In this document: piece by piece, positions 17,207-26,459 of the stretch
Numbering within the stretch: position 1 is the first letter of the stretch
Layout: the number at the start of each line of letters is the position of its first letter
Assembly: GCF_016403105.1 (NCBI RefSeq)
Contig: NZ_CP046155.1
Location: 3,811,906 to 3,875,905 of the forward strand
Length of the DNA stretch: 64,000 nt
Origin: Leptolyngbya sp. BL0902
GTDB taxonomy: Bacteria > Cyanobacteriota > Cyanobacteriia > Phormidesmidales > Phormidesmidaceae
Direction of reading: 5' to 3'
The notes under the pieces: model-generated
Told to the model about the DNA's origin: nothing
The model's database searches: none
The model's input: the letters and a program-made list of their open reading frames with translations, nothing else
Program-made: the position numbers and the translations under genes

Positions 17207-17662
17207 CTACTGGAAGGTGGGCACGAGGCTGAGGAAGCTATCGAAATCGTCCAGGGCGTTGCGGTACTCCTGGCCAGCAATCACCTGTTGGCGATTGGCG
17301 GCGGCTTCATCCAAGCGTTCTAGGTGAACATAGAGTTCTTGGGCCAGTGCTTGGGCCTTTTCCTTATCTTTGGGCAGCAGGGTGGCGGCGAGGCGATTCA
17401 CCCGCGCCCGCAGTTCGCCCATGGGGCCGTGAATGAAGCTCTGCACGTTCACCCAATCTTCTTTTTGGATGTAGCCCGCCAGTTCGGGGAAGCGATCCCG
17501 CAGGTTGGCTACCCCAGGGCTATAGAGTTCGACCTGTTGCAGCACTGCCGGGGTATAGGTCGGGGGTGCTTTGCTGGCGGGGCCACCGCCACAGGCCACC
17601 AGCGTGGTCGCAATCACAGCCAGCAGAATTCCGAGCAGAGGTCTAAACCGTCCCATCATCAT
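17207..17662 (-). CDS. psbQ: photosystem II lipoprotein PsbQ (CyanoQ)
   Basis: Lumenal extrinsic subunit that stabilises the oxygen-evolving side of photosystem II. From the ATG at 17662 it has a lipoprotein signal (GRFRPLLGILLAVIATTLVA) ending in the lipobox LVAC; the Cys would carry lipid. The mature part, a four-helix bundle, contains ELYSPGVANLRDRFPELAGYI, VNVQSFIHGPMGELRARV and LPKDKEKAQALAQELYVHLE, a recognisable PsbQ pattern. Three successive ATGs and one 30 bp further upstream leave the start uncertain. The gene is followed directly by the glycine oxidase-like gene. Confidence 0.92.
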   Translation of the reverse strand: MMMGRFRPLLGILLAVIATTLVACGGGPASKAPPTYTPAVLQQVELYSPGVANLRDRFPELAGYIQKEDWVNVQSFIHGPMGELRARVNRLAATLLPKDKEKAQALAQELYVHLERLDEAAANRQQVIAGQEYRNALDDFDSFLSLVPTFQ

Positions 17663-17811
17663 GGTGTCTACGTCTCTCAAAACAGGATACATACGCCCCC
17701 AGTTGGGCCTTTGGGCAAATGCCCTATGTATTTTACGCCCCTAGGTGGGGGTTTATGTGAGGATGCAGCAGAACGTTATGCAGGATAGGCCATAGACGAG
17801 GAACAAAGCCC

Positions 17812-17831
17812 AGCCCCGGTCAAACCGGGCT
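17812..17831 (-). terminator. candidate terminator hairpin after the 17831 gene
   Basis: AGCCC-CGGT pairs with ACCG-GGCT (one bulged C, 3-base loop) right at the stop of the minus-strand gene; the following bases on that strand are GGGCTTTGTTCC, only weakly T-rich. A plausible but imperfect terminator. Confidence 0.4.
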
Positions 17832-19888
17832 TAGTTTCTGACAAATCCGCCCACATCGGGGCGATAGCGGGCCACAAAGCCACCCTGGCTGTCGTAGATG
17901 GCCACCTGGCGGTTGACCTGGTGGCTGAGGGTTGTCACCTGTTCAATCAGCGATTGGGTTTGGGGGGTCAGCGTCTGGGTAAAGCCAAAGGTGCCATCGG
18001 CGGCGACGGGGGTAATGGCTTGGCGCAGAGCCTCGGCATGGGGAGTGGCCAGGGTAATCTTCACCTGGGTGGGATCTTCTCGCACGGTGCAGGATCCCCC
18101 CACCTCCGAGCAAATCGTACCTAGGGTCGTGGTGAGACTTTGAATGGCCACCGCTCCCCGCAGCCGCCCTTGAGCATTCAGCAGAGCGGGCTCATAGGTT
18201 TCGAGCAGCAGCGCCCCCTCTTCGGCCAAGACAGTACCCAAAGGAATTTGCTGGGCACTGGCCACCGCCCGCTGCCAGTGGTTTACCGCCAAAGACCATT
18301 GGCCCTGGGCCTCGTAGGCGGCGGCGGCGCGGGCGGCGCGGATGGCTTGGTCGTAGTTGTGGGCGCTGGCATTTTCCAACTGGCCCTGGTGGGTGGTGCG
18401 GTGCAGGTGTTGTTGATACTCCCGCATTTGGGCCTGGGCCTGCTCATAGATCAGCGTGCCCTGGGGAATGAGGGACAGCCCCTTAATCGCGGCCTGCCAC
18501 TCCTTGATGGCCAGTTGCCAGCCCGCCAGGGAACTCGCTGTTTCCATGCGCTGCTGGGCCAAGATTCCGGTTTGGATGGCGGTATTAAAGTTGGCCTCGG
18601 CCTCCTCTTCCGCTACGATACGACGGCCAATAGCGCTGTGATTGGTGCGGTACTCACTGCGTTTCTTTTGGGCATAGTCGTAGGCAGGGCTGGTGTCGGG
18701 CACCGTTTCGAGCTGGTCGATGGCCTGCCGCCACAGTTGATGGATCGTCACCCAGCGCTCCACAGTGTGGGGCGGGTTTTGGCTGAGGTCGGCGGCTCTA
18801 GCGGCGGTGGTCTTGGCTTGAAGGATGGCCTGCACCGCCCGCAGTTCCTGGCGATAGCGCTGCAAATCGACCTGGGCGGCTTCGTAGGCCCCTGACCAGG
18901 AGGGAATGGGGGCAAGACGGTCAATGGCCCGCTGCAAGTCTCCCTGCGCCGCGTTCAAATCTGTGGCGCTGGGAGAAAACGCCAGGGTTTCCTGGGCTTG
19001 CCCATAGTAGGCTTGGGCCTCCGCCAAACGTTCGCACCGCCCCACCACGCAGGGCCGAGTTAGCGCCACCGCAAACAGCCCGCTAGACACCAAAATCACC
19101 CCCGCCACGCCATAGCTCCAGTAATCGCGCAGCCCCTGGGAGAGGAGGCCCAGGATGTCTGGCCCTGGGGGATCGGGCTCCCCTAGCGGCTCATCGTTAG
19201 GATCGCCCCACAGCGCTAGGGCCAGGGAGGTAGCGCCCAGGCCAACCCCATCGGATTCAGGGCACGGTTCATCGGGTTCTTGGCCCCAGTGCTGAACCAT
19301 CTGGGGAGCGGAGGACGGATCATCAACCGCTGCCTCCCCAGGGTTGACCTGGGCGATACCGCCAGCCGCGTCACCATCGGCAGAACCATAGGCGGAGACC
19401 TCGGTGGCAGACGGATTCGTAGTCGTCCAATGGGGCAATTCTGAAGGGCTCGTTGCCGGGTGGATGGGGTTGTCCGTAGCGAGGTTGTCTGTAGCGGGGT
19501 TGTCCGTAGCGGGGGTGTTTGTAACAGGAAACAGCACCGCAGCGGTATCGGCCAGTCGCCAGGTGAGGGTGTGCATGGCGTAGGGACGGTGCGCCGCCCT
19601 CAGCTTCAGGAACAGCCGCACCGCAATCATCGACTGATCCTCCCAGGGTGATCCCTCCAGGCTGACGGTAGCTAGGGCGGCGTAGAGGCATCGCCCTAGG
19701 GCCTGGAACAGGGCGGCGGGGTCTTTCACTTCCGGGGTGCGGTGCTGGCCCAGCACCAGCAGGCGTCCCTGGTGCTCTAGGCAGGTGACGGCTAGGCCGG
19801 GGTGGAGGCTCTGTTGGCGCAGGTGGATGGCCATGGCCTGGTTAAGGCTGGCCAAGCTGGTTAGGTCAGAAACGGGGGTGGAGACCAT
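17831..19888 (-). CDS. large unknown single-pass membrane protein
   Basis: A 685-residue protein I cannot assign to a named family. Residues 1-115 form a small alpha/beta domain; 120-240 is low-complexity, with a short repeat of the type ATDNP read four times; one membrane helix lies at about 263-285 (YGVAGVILVSSGLFAVAL). The rest (290-600) is helical, Ala/Gln-rich, with TPR-like segments such as WQAAIKGLSLIPQGTLIYEQ and the related HWQRAVASAQQIPLG, suggesting repeats of about 80 residues. The C-terminus (QVNRQVAIYDSQGGFVARYR) is a short beta domain. It looks like a cyanobacterial-specific envelope or scaffold protein. No operon partner is evident. Confidence 0.75.
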   Translation of the reverse strand: MVSTPVSDLTSLASLNQAMAIHLRQQSLHPGLAVTCLEHQGRLLVLGQHRTPEVKDPAALFQALGRCLYAALATVSLEGSPWEDQSMIAVRLFLKLRAAHRPYAMHTLTWRLADTAAVLFPVTNTPATDNPATDNLATDNPIHPATSPSELPHWTTTNPSATEVSAYGSADGDAAGGIAQVNPGEAAVDDPSSAPQMVQHWGQEPDEPCPESDGVGLGATSLALALWGDPNDEPLGEPDPPGPDILGLLSQGLRDYWSYGVAGVILVSSGLFAVALTRPCVVGRCERLAEAQAYYGQAQETLAFSPSATDLNAAQGDLQRAIDRLAPIPSWSGAYEAAQVDLQRYRQELRAVQAILQAKTTAARAADLSQNPPHTVERWVTIHQLWRQAIDQLETVPDTSPAYDYAQKKRSEYRTNHSAIGRRIVAEEEAEANFNTAIQTGILAQQRMETASSLAGWQLAIKEWQAAIKGLSLIPQGTLIYEQAQAQMREYQQHLHRTTHQGQLENASAHNYDQAIRAARAAAAYEAQGQWSLAVNHWQRAVASAQQIPLGTVLAEEGALLLETYEPALLNAQGRLRGAVAIQSLTTTLGTICSEVGGSCTVREDPTQVKITLATPHAEALRQAITPVAADGTFGFTQTLTPQTQSLIEQVTTLSHQVNRQVAIYDSQGGFVARYRPDVGGFVRN

Positions 19889-20080
19889 AGCATCACCGAA
19901 GGATCGAAGGATTGATCATAGTTCACACCAAAGGAATCGCTCTAGGTGGCAGCGGTTCCCGGCATCGTGTGGCTCCATGGACGGCACTTGCCCTCTAAGT
20001 ATGCTAATGCTAGTTCAAGGCCACCATTCTGAGACAATCAATTCAGATCAAAGCGGCCACCCAGGCCGGAGGGGGATGGG

Positions 20081-20797
20081 ATGTTGATTTTGATTGTGGA
20101 GGACGAAGCGGATATTGCTCGCCTGATTCGCCTATATCTAGAAAAAGAGGGCTTTGCCTGCGAGGTGTGTGAAGACGGCGAAACCGCCCTGCGCTACCAG
20201 CAAACCCTCCAGCCAGACCTGATGATTTTAGACGTGATGATCCCCAAACTGGACGGCCTGGAGGTCTGTGCCCGCGTCCGTCAGGGGCCAGGGGCCAAGG
20301 ATCCCTACATCCTTATGCTGACCGCCCGAGGCGAAGAACTAGATCGCATCATTGGTCTCTCCACCGGGGCCGACGACTACATGGTAAAGCCCTTCAGCCC
20401 CAGGGAACTGGTGGCCAGGGTGCGGGCCTTGCTGCGCCGTAGTTTGCGCCACGGAGCCGAAACCACGGGCCAAACCTACCAAACTACCCACTTCACCGTC
20501 GATCTCACCCAGCGCGTGGCCCAGCGCCATCTCGCCGATGGAGACTCCGAAACCCTCGACCTCACCCCCCTCGAATTTGACCTGCTGGCCACGTTTATGA
20601 GCTATCCAGGCCGCGTCTGGAGCCGCCAACACCTCATTGAAAAACTCTGGGGCGACGATTTCTTCGGCGATGAGCGGGTGGTGGATACCCACATTGCTCG
20701 GCTGCGAAAGAAAATTGAACCCGACTCCTCCCAGCCCGTCCATGTCAAAACCGTGACGGGGGTGGGCTATCGGTTTGAGGACACGCCCCAACCCTAA
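20081..20797 (+). CDS. OmpR/PhoB-family response regulator
   Basis: A 238-residue two-component transcription factor. Receiver domain 1-120: acidic pocket VEDEAD, phosphoacceptor Asp in LMILDVMIPK (about residue 51), Thr in MLTARG and Lys in YMVKPFSP. Winged-helix output domain about 140-235 with LDLTPLEFDLLATFMSYPG and RVVDTHIARLRKKIEPD plus GVGYRF. A good Shine-Dalgarno (GGAGGGG) precedes the ATG. No histidine kinase gene is adjacent, so it is an orphan here; I cannot say which cyanobacterial Rre it corresponds to. Confidence 0.93.
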   Translation: MLILIVEDEADIARLIRLYLEKEGFACEVCEDGETALRYQQTLQPDLMILDVMIPKLDGLEVCARVRQGPGAKDPYILMLTARGEELDRIIGLSTGADDYMVKPFSPRELVARVRALLRRSLRHGAETTGQTYQTTHFTVDLTQRVAQRHLADGDSETLDLTPLEFDLLATFMSYPGRVWSRQHLIEKLWGDDFFGDERVVDTHIARLRKKIEPDSSQPVHVKTVTGVGYRFEDTPQP

Positions 20798-20824
20798 CCG
20801 CATCCCAAGGCTGCTGTACCCGCC

Positions 20825-21400
20825 ATGAAACGACCGACCGACCGATTCTTCAACACCATCTACGCCATCGATCCAGCCACCAATGCCTACATGATTGAAG
20901 CCGCCCTCGATGACTATGGCGACATTTTCAACGAGTGGGATCCGGCCCCCTTCAAACGGCGCGAACTCGATCCCGACCTTCAGATTTACCTAGAGGGCAG
21001 TTCCGACGAAATTTCCTTCCGCTACCCCGTGGAGCTGATCTTTACCCTGCCCGCCGAAAAACGTTGCGAAGCCACTGAACAAGAGGTACGAGTGGGTTTG
21101 AGAAACAGCTTTACCTTCAAGCTCTACGTGCTACGGAAGGAGATTCGCACCATTAATCTGCTCACCCTGCGCTATGTGCTGATGGGGCTAGGTACCCTCT
21201 GGGCCGCCCGTCTGATCTCGGTTCCTGCCGAAGCCTATGCCATTACCAGCGTTCTCACCGAGGGCTTATTTATCGGGGGATGGGTGTTTTTGTGGGAGGC
21301 CGTTTCCCTCTTTTTCTTTTCCAACCGCGATATCTACCAGCGCTACCGCACCTATACTCGCCTGCGCGATGCCCTGGTTATCTTCCAGGAATCCGCCTAG
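20825..21400 (+). CDS. conserved membrane protein of unknown function
   Basis: 191 residues. The N-terminal 105 residues are soluble and acidic (DPATNAYMIEAALDDYGDIFNEWD, then RRELDPDLQIYLEGSSDEI). Two membrane helices follow at about 112-131 and 136-160, ending in a basic tail (NRDIYQRYRTYTRLRDAL). I do not recognise a named family. It begins 28 bp after the response regulator and is probably co-transcribed with it, so it may be an output or partner of that regulator. Its last 23 bases overlap a convergent gene. Confidence 0.75.
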   Translation: MKRPTDRFFNTIYAIDPATNAYMIEAALDDYGDIFNEWDPAPFKRRELDPDLQIYLEGSSDEISFRYPVELIFTLPAEKRCEATEQEVRVGLRNSFTFKLYVLRKEIRTINLLTLRYVLMGLGTLWAARLISVPAEAYAITSVLTEGLFIGGWVFLWEAVSLFFFSNRDIYQRYRTYTRLRDALVIFQESA

Positions 21401-21893
21401 CCGCCTCTGGAGTACCCACCGCGTCCATGGTTGTCGCCACTGCCGGATCCACGACAACCCATACGTCCTTCTCGACAGGGCGCAGATAGAGGGTAAAGGG
21501 GCGGGTTTGGCGCTGTTGGCCCCAGCCGATGCCGCCGCCCCTGAGGTGATAGGTGCCGCTGACGGCCACAGCGGGCTGCGGTTCCAGGGCGATCCAGTGG
21601 TGTTCTGTGATGCGAATGCCGCTGGCCTGGGGCACCGCCCTTGCCTCACCATCGGCCCCTAGGCCCAACTGCCGCTGAAGATCGGCCTGGGTTTGGGCCA
21701 CCTTTTGGGCCACCGCCTCGGCTACCACCGACCGAGGAGGAGCCGGATTCACCCAGCCACAGCCCCACAGCACCCCGCACAGCGCCAACCCCAGCCCGCC
21801 TCGCAGCACCGGGCGCAGGGGCTTGAGCACCAGCCGCTGGACAGCCCCAGAGAACAGGCGAGACAGCACAGGAAGGGAGATAGCAGTGCCCAT
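21378..21893 (-). CDS. putative lipoprotein of unknown function
   Basis: 171 residues from the ATG at 21893. A basic N-terminus and hydrophobic stretch (GGLGLALCGVLWGCG) ends in the lipobox-like LWGC, so a lipid-anchored envelope protein is likely. The mature part has a helical start (SVVAEAVAQKVAQTQADLQRQL) and a beta-rich C-terminus (ALEPQPAVAVSGTYHLRG, FTLYLRPVEKDVWVVVDP). It resembles conserved cyanobacterial hypothetical proteins but I cannot name a family. It converges with the 20825 gene, overlapping 23 bp at the 3' ends. Confidence 0.65.
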   Translation of the reverse strand: MGTAISLPVLSRLFSGAVQRLVLKPLRPVLRGGLGLALCGVLWGCGWVNPAPPRSVVAEAVAQKVAQTQADLQRQLGLGADGEARAVPQASGIRITEHHWIALEPQPAVAVSGTYHLRGGGIGWGQQRQTRPFTLYLRPVEKDVWVVVDPAVATTMDAVGTPEAARRIPGR

Positions 21894-22051
21894 GGCTAAG
21901 GTATCCAAACGTAGGAGGCAAGACGACGAAAACGCCGACCGAGGAAGCCCAGTCAAAACGCCAAACTAGCACCATAGTAGGCGACACTCGCCTTCCTAGC
22001 CCAGCACTCCCTGGGGGCACACGGACTTTTCTTGATGCGCTACTATTAGCG

Positions 22052-22831
22052 GTGTTTCGTTCCTTGGCCCTCCCTGTGACTCCTCTCTCCTCCCATGGCA
22101 CGCCTCTTGCACCCCAGCCTCGGCGGCGGATAAAACGCCGCAAAAAACGCCAAAAGGGCAACGCACTGCCCCTCGTGCTCTTGGGGGTGGCGCTCCTGGG
22201 CTGGGTAGGATTGCGGGCGATTCCGACCCCCTCCCTGCGCAAAATTCAAGAGGTGGTGTGGGTCAGCCATCCCCAACCCCTGGCCATGGAGGGCGGCGAT
22301 CCCTACATCCGTGCCCTGATGCGAACCATCTCGGCGGCAGAGTCCAATACCAGCCGTCCCTACACGGTGCTTTACGGCGGCGAATCCTTCTCTCCGGCCA
22401 ACCGCCATCCCAACCTTTGCGTACCCATCACCGCTGGGCCTAACACCGGGAACTGCACCACCGCTGCCGGACGCTACCAGTTCCTCACCCAAACCTGGGA
22501 GGAAAAGGCCGAAAAATATCACCCTCGCCCCCCTGCGTGGTACACCGTTTGGGGCGAATACAGCTTCGACCCAGAGTACCAAGACATGGTGGTCTACCGC
22601 TGGCTCAAAGACAACAACGCCTGGGGGTTTGACCTGTCTGTAGCTCTGCGGGAGGGGCGATTGGATGATGTATTGCGCCGCCTCTCCGGCACCTGGACGA
22701 GCCTAGGCTACGGCATCGAGTCCAACACGATGACCGCCCGCCTGCCCCGCATCTACCGCAATTTGCTGGAGGAGGAACTGCAAAATGCCCCCGCTGGCTC
22801 CTACGTCAACCCCACGGCTAGCCCGTTGTAG
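22052..22831 (+). CDS. lysozyme-like glycoside hydrolase (GH104 / lambda R type)
   Basis: A 259-residue envelope protein that probably cleaves peptidoglycan. A basic, cytoplasmic N-terminus (RRRIKRRKKRQK) and one membrane helix (about 39-57, ALPLVLLGVALLGWVG) anchor the catalytic domain outside. That domain begins ALMRTISAAESNTSRPYTVLYGG; the Glu after AA matches the catalytic Glu of lambda endolysin-type transglycosylases. HPNLCVPI, TTAAGRYQFLTQTWEE and FDPEYQDMVVYRWL are further family marks. No holin or phage gene is nearby, so it is likely a cell-wall remodelling enzyme. Confidence 0.82.
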   Translation: MFRSLALPVTPLSSHGTPLAPQPRRRIKRRKKRQKGNALPLVLLGVALLGWVGLRAIPTPSLRKIQEVVWVSHPQPLAMEGGDPYIRALMRTISAAESNTSRPYTVLYGGESFSPANRHPNLCVPITAGPNTGNCTTAAGRYQFLTQTWEEKAEKYHPRPPAWYTVWGEYSFDPEYQDMVVYRWLKDNNAWGFDLSVALREGRLDDVLRRLSGTWTSLGYGIESNTMTARLPRIYRNLLEEELQNAPAGSYVNPTASPL

Positions 22832-22880
22832 GGGGGTGCTTGCCCGGAGTTCAGCCTCGCCAGCATTTGGTTCCCGCCGT

Positions 22881-23744
22881 CTAGGCTGATGGGAGAGGGG
22901 CCGCAACCTCAATGGTGGTGCGATCCGTGAGGATTTCGTAGCCCGTTTCGCTGACCAGCACCGTATGCTCGAACTGGGCGGAGAGGGATCGATCCACCGT
23001 CACCACCGTCCACTGATCTTTGAGGGTGCGGGTTTGCTTCGATCCAGCATTCAGGATGGGCTCAATGGCTAGGGTCATGCCCGGTTGCAGGGTGACATTG
23101 GGCAACTGGCGAGTCCGGAAATTGAACACCGAGGGGGCTTCGTGCAGGTTGCGGCCCACCCCGTGCCCGGTGAAATCTTCCACCACGCTGAAGCCGTAGC
23201 TGTTGACGCAATCCTCCACGGCTCCGGCAATGTCGAGCAGGGTATTACCGGGCTTGACTTGGCTAATTCCGGCGTAGAGAGCAGCTTCCGCCGCTTCCTT
23301 GAGCCGCTGCGCCTTGGCAGACACCTCCCCCACGGCAAGGGTGATGCAGGAGTCGCCATGGAAGCCGTTGTAGTAGGCTCCGGTGTCTACCTTCAGCAAG
23401 TCACCCCGCCGGATAATGTGCCGCTTGTGGGGAATACCATGTACCACCTCATCGTTAAGGCAGGCGCAAATCGAGGCCGGAAAGCCATGATAGCCCTTAA
23501 AACTGGGGGTAGCCCCCATCTCGCGGATGCGCTTCTCGGCGTGGGCATCAAGGTCGGCGGTAGACATTCCCGGCTCCACCATCGCCTCAATTTCCTTGAG
23601 CACCGTCGCCACAATGCGGGCCGACTGGCGCATAATCGCAATCTCCGCTTCCGACTTCAACTCCACCCCCCGGACTCGACGGCTGCGCTTGGGCAGGGTG
23701 GGCGTGGCGCTGTGGCCAGACATGAGCTTAGTCAAAAAGTTCAT
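22881..23744 (-). CDS. map: methionine aminopeptidase (copy 1)
   Basis: Removes the initiator Met from nascent proteins. 287 residues; after a 25-residue basic extension the type I core runs [20 protein letters not shown] to the C-terminus. Metal ligands are visible: Asp in [15 protein letters not shown] (two Asp), His in [13 protein letters not shown], Glu in LAIEPIL and in QFEHTVLV. A second, more N-terminally extended map lies at 51386, so the genome has at least two; the division of labour is unknown. Confidence 0.94.
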   Translation of the reverse strand: MNFLTKLMSGHSATPTLPKRSRRVRGVELKSEAEIAIMRQSARIVATVLKEIEAMVEPGMSTADLDAHAEKRIREMGATPSFKGYHGFPASICACLNDEVVHGIPHKRHIIRRGDLLKVDTGAYYNGFHGDSCITLAVGEVSAKAQRLKEAAEAALYAGISQVKPGNTLLDIAGAVEDCVNSYGFSVVEDFTGHGVGRNLHEAPSVFNFRTRQLPNVTLQPGMTLAIEPILNAGSKQTRTLKDQWTVVTVDRSLSAQFEHTVLVSETGYEILTDRTTIEVAAPLPSA

Positions 23745-23834
23745 AGCGGAGAGGGGAGAGGGGTTAGGGATTGGGGGTTAGGCGTAGGGTGCACAACGCC
23801 AAGGCGAGACTGCGTCAACGCGAAGCAAGGCACC

Positions 23835-23896
23835 ATCCCAACAAATCCGTTACAGGAAACCATGCATCCCAACGAATCCATTACAGGAAACCATGC
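23835..23896. repeat. two tandem 31-bp repeats
   Basis: Two adjacent 31-base copies (23835-23865 and 23866-23896) beginning ATCCCAAC and ending ACAGGAAACCATGC, differing at two positions. They lie between the map and MBL-fold genes, next to a relative of the GTAGGGTGCA repeat. No coding potential. Confidence 0.8.
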
Positions 23897-23934
23897 ACGA
23901 CCCTGCCCAGAGATGGGCTGGCATCACCCCTTAC

Positions 23935-24720
23935 CTAGTGTAAGGGCACTGCGGGGGCAGAGCGCAGATCCAGCTTCAGCGTTTGCCCAACTTTGGGCTG
24001 CATCACCTGAGTACCCAAGCCCTTAGCTTGCAGGGCCGTTTGCAGCGCCTCCGCCCCGCCCATCGCCTTCAGCAGGGAGATGAGCAGGCCGCTGTACTGC
24101 ACTTCTCCAGCATCGGCGGTGGGCAAAATTACCTGGGGTTGCAGCCAGTCTGCCAGTTCTAGGGCACCCTTTTGGCCGCGAATGATGGGGCCAACCAGGG
24201 GCAGGGCCAAATCTAGCACGGGGGTGATGACGACATCAATCGGGCCTTCATCTTTGAGGCTGGGGGCATGGAAGCCGTGGGGTTCGTAGAACAACGCATG
24301 ACCTGTCGCTGTTTCCCGCAGGATGTAGCCGTTTTCTGTGGTGGTGGGGCCTATGGGAGAGCCAGGAACCGCCTGGATCGTCACGCTATCGGCCAGGGTA
24401 AACCGCTCGCCGTGGGCCAGGGCTGTGACTTGGGTAAACCCCAAAGCCTGGGCCACCTTGGCCGCACTGGCAGAACCAACCACGGGAATCGCCTTATCTA
24501 GGGCTTTTAGAGTGGGCGGATGGGCGTGGTCTTCTAGCCCCTGACTCAGCAAAATGAGATCAATATTGTCGGGCAGGGCGCGGGGCTGGGGATGCGATCC
24601 TTTAAACAGCCACGCCTGCTGGCCAAAGACCAACTCTCCCACCAGCCAGGGGTCGATGAGGATACGCCGCCCCCCCAATTCAATCAGCCAAGAATTACTA
24701 TCTAGCCAGGTTGCATCCAT
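23935..24720 (-). CDS. MBL-fold metal-dependent hydrolase-like protein
   Basis: 261 residues from the ATG at 24720 (MDATWLDSNSWLIELGG...); an upstream ATG would add 36 unlikely residues. The beginning WLIELGGRRILIDPWLVG is typical of UPF0173-like metallo-beta-lactamase-fold proteins. The usual H-x-H-x-D-H motif is replaced by LSQGLEDHAHPP, keeping only its second half, and later motifs (DVVITPVLDLALP, PQVILPTADAG) fit the same fold. The altered metal site means catalysis may be changed. Substrate unknown. The next gene upstream is 134 bp away on the same strand. Confidence 0.75.
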   Translation of the reverse strand: MDATWLDSNSWLIELGGRRILIDPWLVGELVFGQQAWLFKGSHPQPRALPDNIDLILLSQGLEDHAHPPTLKALDKAIPVVGSASAAKVAQALGFTQVTALAHGERFTLADSVTIQAVPGSPIGPTTTENGYILRETATGHALFYEPHGFHAPSLKDEGPIDVVITPVLDLALPLVGPIIRGQKGALELADWLQPQVILPTADAGEVQYSGLLISLLKAMGGAEALQTALQAKGLGTQVMQPKVGQTLKLDLRSAPAVPLH

Positions 24721-24854
24721 CGCCGTTGCCCGCGCTCCTAGGTAGCTTTGAGCTAATTGTAAACGAATCTTAAGAAGCTGAGGACGCGCCCCCCGGATCG
24801 CACGGGCCAGACACCCTTGCCCCAGCACGGCACAAAAACCATTAGATGGCGAAT

Positions 24855-25877
24855 CTAGGCATCATCCTGGGGACTGGTGGTTGATCTGGGGCCTGCCTGC
24901 TTAGTGTTCCTCGCCGTGCCCTCCTGGGCTGGCCGGATCTGCACCACGGGGTTGTGTCCTTGGGCCAAGATAGCCACCTGCCGAGTTTGGGGCTGAAGCA
25001 CAACAATTTGATGATCCCCAAGCTGAAAGACGGCCAGATCTCCGGCCAGGTGGGTCGCATAGCGGACAGGCCAAGATAGCACCGGGGTTTCGAGAGCCAA
25101 CGCCAGCTGTTGGTGAGTGGTAAGATGCTGCGCCACCAGACCCGGTCGCGGCACATTCAGCCCATAGCGCCATGCGCTGGTGTGGGGCGATCCCCCCGGC
25201 GGGTGCAGTTCTGGAACGGGGCCAAACCTGTCAATTCTCTGAGGTTCTAGGGCTGCAAAAGCCGCTGAGGCAATTGGCTCTGCCCCAGAACCATCTAGGT
25301 TCATTTGCATGGGCTGATCGGCCAAACTTTTGAAGTACAGCACGTAGTCTGCGCTGGGCTGCAACTGCGAGACAGGCACCACGGTCACTTGGGTCAGCAG
25401 GGTTGCTTGGCTGCTAAGGGCATACCATCCCACCAGCACCAAGTAGCTAACGCTGTGAATCAGCGCATTGGCCTTCAGCGCCGTTGTCGCCGACCGGGGC
25501 CGCTGCCGCAATAGCGCCCATACAAAGGGATACTCAATCACCAGCGTTATCCCCAAAGCTAGGCCCACAGCCCCCCAGAGCCAACCCCAGGCCGTGGCCA
25601 AAGTAACGGCTGGATGGTGGGACAACCACCCCGGCAACAGCCTCAACCCCACCAAGGTCGAGGCTAAGTTGGCCAGCACCATCACCCCAAAAGACCGCCA
25701 CCGAGGGGTATGAAAGACCCTGGTCAGAATCCCAGATTCCAGATAACCAATCCCCAGGTTGCCCAGCAACAGGGGCAAGCCACCCGCCCACAGGAGGGCA
25801 CTGCCACTGTTAGCTTGGGCAGGATAGGGCCAGAGGGCAAGGGCTAGACCGATCAGCAGCCAAGGCAGGTATATCAT
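24855..25877 (-). CDS. membrane protein with periplasmic domain, unknown
   Basis: 340 residues. An N-terminal signal-like helix (IYLPWLLIGLALALWPYPAQA), then about four further hydrophobic helices up to residue 160 (for example SALLWAGGLPLLLGNLGIGYL, WLWGAVGLALGITLVIEY and HSVSYLVLVGWYALSS). Residues 165-320 are soluble and beta-rich, ending in a disordered Thr/Gln/Ser tail. I do not recognise the family. It ends 4 bp from the Uma2 gene upstream (25881), so it may be co-transcribed with it. Confidence 0.65.
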   Translation of the reverse strand: MIYLPWLLIGLALALWPYPAQANSGSALLWAGGLPLLLGNLGIGYLESGILTRVFHTPRWRSFGVMVLANLASTLVGLRLLPGWLSHHPAVTLATAWGWLWGAVGLALGITLVIEYPFVWALLRQRPRSATTALKANALIHSVSYLVLVGWYALSSQATLLTQVTVVPVSQLQPSADYVLYFKSLADQPMQMNLDGSGAEPIASAAFAALEPQRIDRFGPVPELHPPGGSPHTSAWRYGLNVPRPGLVAQHLTTHQQLALALETPVLSWPVRYATHLAGDLAVFQLGDHQIVVLQPQTRQVAILAQGHNPVVQIRPAQEGTARNTKQAGPRSTTSPQDDA

Positions 25878-25880
25878 GGG

Positions 25881-26450
25881 CTAACGGTTGTCAGGAAATT
25901 CAACATCTTCGTAGAGGGCGGTCAGGGGGGCGGAGAAGTTCAGGCTGGCGAGGGCAAAGTCGCCTTCGGTGTAATAGTGCAGTACCCAAAGTCCTGCCTC
26001 ATTGCGCTGAAAGGACTCTACTCGTTGATGGCGAGTGTTAACCAGCACATATTCTTCTAGGGTTTCTAAGGTTTGATAGTCGGCAAACTTATCCCCTCGA
26101 TCAAAGGCTTCCGTAGACTCTGACAGCACTTCAATCATTAACTTAGGAAAGCATTTGTAGGTGTTGTTTGCCCGATCTCGCTCGTCACACGTCACCATCA
26201 CATCGGGATAGTAAAAACAATTGCGCGTCTCAATGCGGGCCTTCATATCGGCAATGTAAACCCGACAACCACTACCTCGAACGTGGTTACGCAGCAAGGC
26301 TGCCAGGTTAACGGTAATGGTGACATGGGCATCGCTGGCCCCAGCCATGGCGTAGGCTTCGCCGTCGATAAACTCATGTTTGGCAGGGCTTTCGGCTTCT
26401 AATTGCAAATATTCTTGGGCGGTGAGGGAAGGCTGGGGAGAGGCCACCAT
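25881..26450 (-). CDS. Uma2-family (DUF820) putative endonuclease
   Basis: 189-residue Uma2 protein with the full family pattern: LTAQEYLQLEAESPAKHEFI, DGEAYAMAGASDAHVTITVN, the PD-(D/E)XK core YYPDVMVTCDERD and KLMIEVLSESTEAFDRGDK, then LEEYVLVNTRHQRVE. It is closer to the textbook Uma2 sequence than the copy at 13005. Its start is 10 bp after the stop of the PD-(D/E)XK coiled-coil gene; both are on the minus strand and may form an operon. Confidence 0.9.
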   Translation of the reverse strand: MVASPQPSLTAQEYLQLEAESPAKHEFIDGEAYAMAGASDAHVTITVNLAALLRNHVRGSGCRVYIADMKARIETRNCFYYPDVMVTCDERDRANNTYKCFPKLMIEVLSESTEAFDRGDKFADYQTLETLEEYVLVNTRHQRVESFQRNEAGLWVLHYYTEGDFALASLNFSAPLTALYEDVEFPDNR

Positions 26451-26459
26451 AGGACGTAT

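Noticed and set aside
21646-22242. Minus-strand frame of 198 codons
   Set aside because: Runs over the lipoprotein gene and the lysozyme promoter in the wrong frame; Gly/Arg/Ser-rich.
22052-22831. Lysozyme-like gene plus holin-like gene (37408) as prophage remains
   Set aside because: They are 15 kb apart, no phage structural gene is present, and both protein types are common outside phages.
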